This document shows, one piece after another, positions 52,108 to 54,301 of a stretch of DNA of 54,301 nucleotides. The DNA lies in NCBI GenBank assembly GCA_031258545.1, contig JAIRMU010000002.1:1-54301 (forward strand), read 5' to 3'. The notes beneath the pieces were generated by a model. That model ran no database searches and was not told where the DNA came from. It saw only the letters and a list, made by a program, of their open reading frames with translations. A program made the position numbers and the translations under genes. Positions within the stretch are counted from its first letter, which is position 1. Every line of letters begins with the position of its first letter. The DNA is from Puniceicoccales bacterium. Its GTDB lineage: Bacteria > Verrucomicrobiota > Verrucomicrobiia > Opitutales > UBA9783.

Positions 52108-52356
52108 CTATTCTAAACCTTTATCGGTCTCGACTTGCAATGGCTGCACACCTCCATTCGAAGTTGATTCATCCAATAATAATTCTGCACGATTCAAATG
52201 CTCCCGGCAAATTTGTTGGTAATAAAGACCTTCCCTGTAGCGATCCACCAAATCCGATAAAGAAACATCGCCTTGTTCCAAAGCTACAACGGTATCCTCC
52301 AATTTTTTCAAAGCAACTTCAAAAGAGGGCATTTTTTTGCTTTTCTTCGTATGCAT
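52108..52356 (-). CDS. xseB: Exodeoxyribonuclease VII small subunit
   Basis: An 82-residue helical protein. SFEVALKKLEDTVVALEQGD and LSDLVDRYREGLYYQQICRE give the XseB family hallmark, two long helices that bind XseA. ATG 52356 is chosen over 52425 because it gives normal length. It is divergent from the M48 protease. The large subunit gene xseA is not in the window. Confidence 0.88.
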   Translation of the reverse strand: MHTKKSKKMPSFEVALKKLEDTVVALEQGDVSLSDLVDRYREGLYYQQICREHLNRAELLLDESTSNGGVQPLQVETDKGLE

Positions 52357-52423
52357 AAGGATTAAATTACAATCGAAGGTCCATAAGTGAAGGTTAAAAT
52401 ATAATATATTTATTGAAAAAATC

Positions 52424-53662
52424 ATGACTTTGTTAAACGGTATTCTGTTAGTTTTACTTTTGGCACGCGTAATCTGTGAAACGGTTTTGAGAAAACTGAA
52501 TGCCTCCTACACCCAAAATAACACGAAAATAGCAAAACAATGCGGAAATTTTATGGATGCGGTTACTGTACAACGTACCGTTGCCTATACGTTGGCCAAA
52601 AATCAATTTGCACTTTTGCACCTGTATTACGAAGCCTTATTAATAATTTGCGTCCTTTTTTCGGGCCTTATGCCGTGGGTTTTAAATCAACATAATTTTC
52701 TGTTATCTTCAATTTTTAAACAGAGTGGCATCCTGTTTTTATGGGTAACCGGTTTCGGCCTTTGCTTTCTACCTTTGGATTATTTTCATCAGTTTTCTCT
52801 GGAAAAAAGTTTTGGCTTTAACAGATCCACAAAGCAATTGTGGATTTCCGATCAAGCAAAAAGTATCGCCATCAACGCATGCATCCACATTCCCATTTTT
52901 GCTCTGCTATTCTACTGCATTCGAACATTTCCACACACCTGGTGGATTTTGGGCACCCTGGGGAGCTTTATGTTGCAAATTACTTTTATGTGGCTCTATC
53001 CAAAACTAATTTTACCTCTGTTCAACAAATTGACACCCCTGGAAGAGGGTAGCTTGAAAATAAAGCTGGATGCTTTGGCACAAAAAGCAGGGTTCAAAGC
53101 AGCCGCCATTCAGGTTTTAGATTCCAGCAAACGTTCTGCACATGCCAATGCGTATTGCAGTAGCCTAGGTCGCATACAACGCATTGTCTTGTACGATACA
53201 CTTTTAAAGGATTTTACAGATGAAGAAATTGAAGCCATTTTAGCCCACGAAATTGGCCACTATAAATGTAAACATATCCTAAAAATGATCGCATTTTCCA
53301 CATTTTCAACCCTGATGGGATTAAAGGCCTGCGATGTGCTATTGCAGAATAATTGGCTTAACTCGCAACTGGAGATTCCCATGGCGACGACACCCTTGCC
53401 CTTGCTTACTTTGCTGTGCATTTGTATGCCACTGTTCACCTACTGGTTTTATCCCATAAACAATTACGTATCTCGCCGGTACGAATACGAGGCCGATAGG
53501 TTTGCCAAAAAACAATCTCCCACGTGTGCCCTTTACCTCATGCAGGCGCTCAAAAAACTGCACAAAAAGAATTTAAGTAACCTTTCACCACATCCATGGT
53601 TTAGCGCTTTTCATTACTCACATCCCACGCTCTTCGAAAGAGAACAACACCTATCGCGTTAA
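52424..53662 (+). CDS. M48 family metallopeptidase, Ste24/CAAX-protease-like
   Basis: A 412-residue membrane protease with about seven hydrophobic segments. The zinc site is ILAHEIGHYKCKH (His-Glu-x-x-His), and a second acidic ligand lies in YEYEADRFA further on. Long N-terminal membrane part with DYFHQFSLEKSFGFNRST matches Ste24-like enzymes, which cleave membrane-associated or prenylated proteins; in bacteria they are linked to membrane quality control. Normal length. It overlaps no gene and is followed 3 bases later by the HIT gene. Confidence 0.93.
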   Translation: MTLLNGILLVLLLARVICETVLRKLNASYTQNNTKIAKQCGNFMDAVTVQRTVAYTLAKNQFALLHLYYEALLIICVLFSGLMPWVLNQHNFLLSSIFKQSGILFLWVTGFGLCFLPLDYFHQFSLEKSFGFNRSTKQLWISDQAKSIAINACIHIPIFALLFYCIRTFPHTWWILGTLGSFMLQITFMWLYPKLILPLFNKLTPLEEGSLKIKLDALAQKAGFKAAAIQVLDSSKRSAHANAYCSSLGRIQRIVLYDTLLKDFTDEEIEAILAHEIGHYKCKHILKMIAFSTFSTLMGLKACDVLLQNNWLNSQLEIPMATTPLPLLTLLCICMPLFTYWFYPINNYVSRRYEYEADRFAKKQSPTCALYLMQALKKLHKKNLSNLSPHPWFSAFHYSHPTLFEREQHLSR

Positions 53663-53665
53663 ACG

Positions 53666-54010
53666 ATGCAAAAAACTATCTTCCAAAAAATCATCCATAA
53701 AGAAATTCCAGCCCACATCGTCTTTGAAGATAAAGAATGTATTGCATTCAAAGACATAGATCCTCAAGCGCCCATTCATTGCTTGATTGTCCCCAAAAAA
53801 TGCATTGCCCGTGTGGGTGAAGCCAGCGCACAAGACGAAAATTTGTTGGGACATCTACTGCTTGTCGCCGCTAAAATTGCCCACCAATTGAAAATCTACG
53901 ATACCGGATTCCGCATCGTTATAAATCACGGTAAGGACGGTGGAGAATCGGTGCCTCACTTGCATGTACACTTACTGGGTGGCCGCGCATTACAATGGCC
54001 TCCGGGATGA
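53666..54010 (+). CDS. HIT-family (HINT-like) nucleotide hydrolase
   Basis: A 114-residue HIT protein with the catalytic triad segment HLHVHLLGGR near the C-terminus and the N-terminal block FQKIIHKEIPAHIVFEDKECIAFKDI. HINT-type enzymes hydrolyse AMP-linked compounds such as adenosine phosphoramidates. The length equals the family's. It starts 3 bases after the protease stop, so the two are probably co-transcribed. Confidence 0.95.
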   Translation: MQKTIFQKIIHKEIPAHIVFEDKECIAFKDIDPQAPIHCLIVPKKCIARVGEASAQDENLLGHLLLVAAKIAHQLKIYDTGFRIVINHGKDGGESVPHLHVHLLGGRALQWPPG

Positions 54011-54301
54011 TCTACGAGAAAGACCGAGCTATCTTCTATTAGGGGCGAAGAGAAGAAATACGCAAATTTGGAGTCTATCCATGCATAAAGTTTATAAATG
54101 TCGCTCTAAAATCATTTGGAGATGGCTACTGTAGAAATGCATGTTTGGGTACTTATTTCTATAATCGTCAAAACACAAAAAAACCATTGCATGTATCTCT
54201 GCATAAATGCAGTCAATAATACCTATTTTCATTATTTGTCAGAGGGATGTCCGGGAATCGATAGAAAATATCATCATTTTTATTGAGATATGCATCGTTA
54301 A
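54011..54301. other. Tail of window without a recognised gene
   Basis: 290 bases after the HIT gene hold no supported gene; the next gene may begin beyond the edge. Confidence 0.3.

Overview
The window comes from a Gram-negative, probably host-associated bacterium of the PVC group, most likely Verrucomicrobiota close to Opitutales/Puniceicoccales (inference). Supporting signs are a single-chain MurC-MurB fusion followed by ddl and ftsQ, the gene order rpsP-trmD-rplS without rimM, a Chlamydia-type Na+/H+ antiporter (PF07399-like), a PPi-type phosphofructokinase, a 426-residue protein of a family I associate with PVC genomes, and prepilin-like proteins scattered singly. Base composition is moderately AT-rich. 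Long non-coding or decayed stretches, an rph pseudogene and a duplicated degenerate block suggest genome erosion of the kind seen in intracellular symbionts. A CesT-like type III secretion chaperone, a secreted leucine-rich-repeat protein and a secreted cysteine-rich repeat protein point to contact with a eukaryotic host.

Layout. 1-8.8 kb: 3'-truncated flavoprotein reductase, dus and a bifunctional-nuclease gene (minus strand), a secreted four-repeat protein, pfp, nrdB-nrdA and a Nudix gene. 8.9-10.8 kb: trxA, a SIS-domain isomerase and a short CCA-adding enzyme in one minus-strand operon. 11.1-15.3 kb: a GNAT-like gene and the overlapping biotin operon bioB-bioD-bioA. 15.4-23.1 kb: Nudix hydrolase and zinc peptidase, then two direct copies of a degenerate block (16.6-17.6 and 22.5-23.0 kb) flanking oppC-oppD, miaA, a gamma-carbonic-anhydrase-like gene and the 426-residue gene. 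23.1-28 kb: a YkuD-fold gene and the dcw fragment murC-murB, ddl, ftsQ. 28-37.5 kb: a nucleoside-phosphorylase-like gene, SurA-N protein, M42 peptidase, DJ-1, an HEPN/MNT pair, ftsK and the antiporter. 37.7-41.3 kb: the chaperone operon and mutS. 41.3-47.3 kb: a pseudopilin gene behind unusual 18-bp and 8-bp repeats, an anti-sigma-like ATPase, pheS-rplT-rpmI, a second pseudopilin and the rph pseudogene. 47.3-54.3 kb: tRNA-Leu, tRNA-Ala, an AsmA-like protein, the LRR protein, rplS-trmD-rpsP, xseB, an M48 protease and a HIT protein.

How it fits together. Most genes are core housekeeping: deoxynucleotide supply, peptidoglycan precursors and division, DNA repair and segregation, tRNA modification and translation. 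The accessory layer is secreted or surface-exposed products (chaperone with a 62-residue partner, LRR protein, repeat protein, pseudopilins, YkuD), and it carries most of the novelty. The strongest leads are the chaperone/62-residue operon, the repeat-laden leader of the pseudopilin gene, and the duplicated degenerate block.
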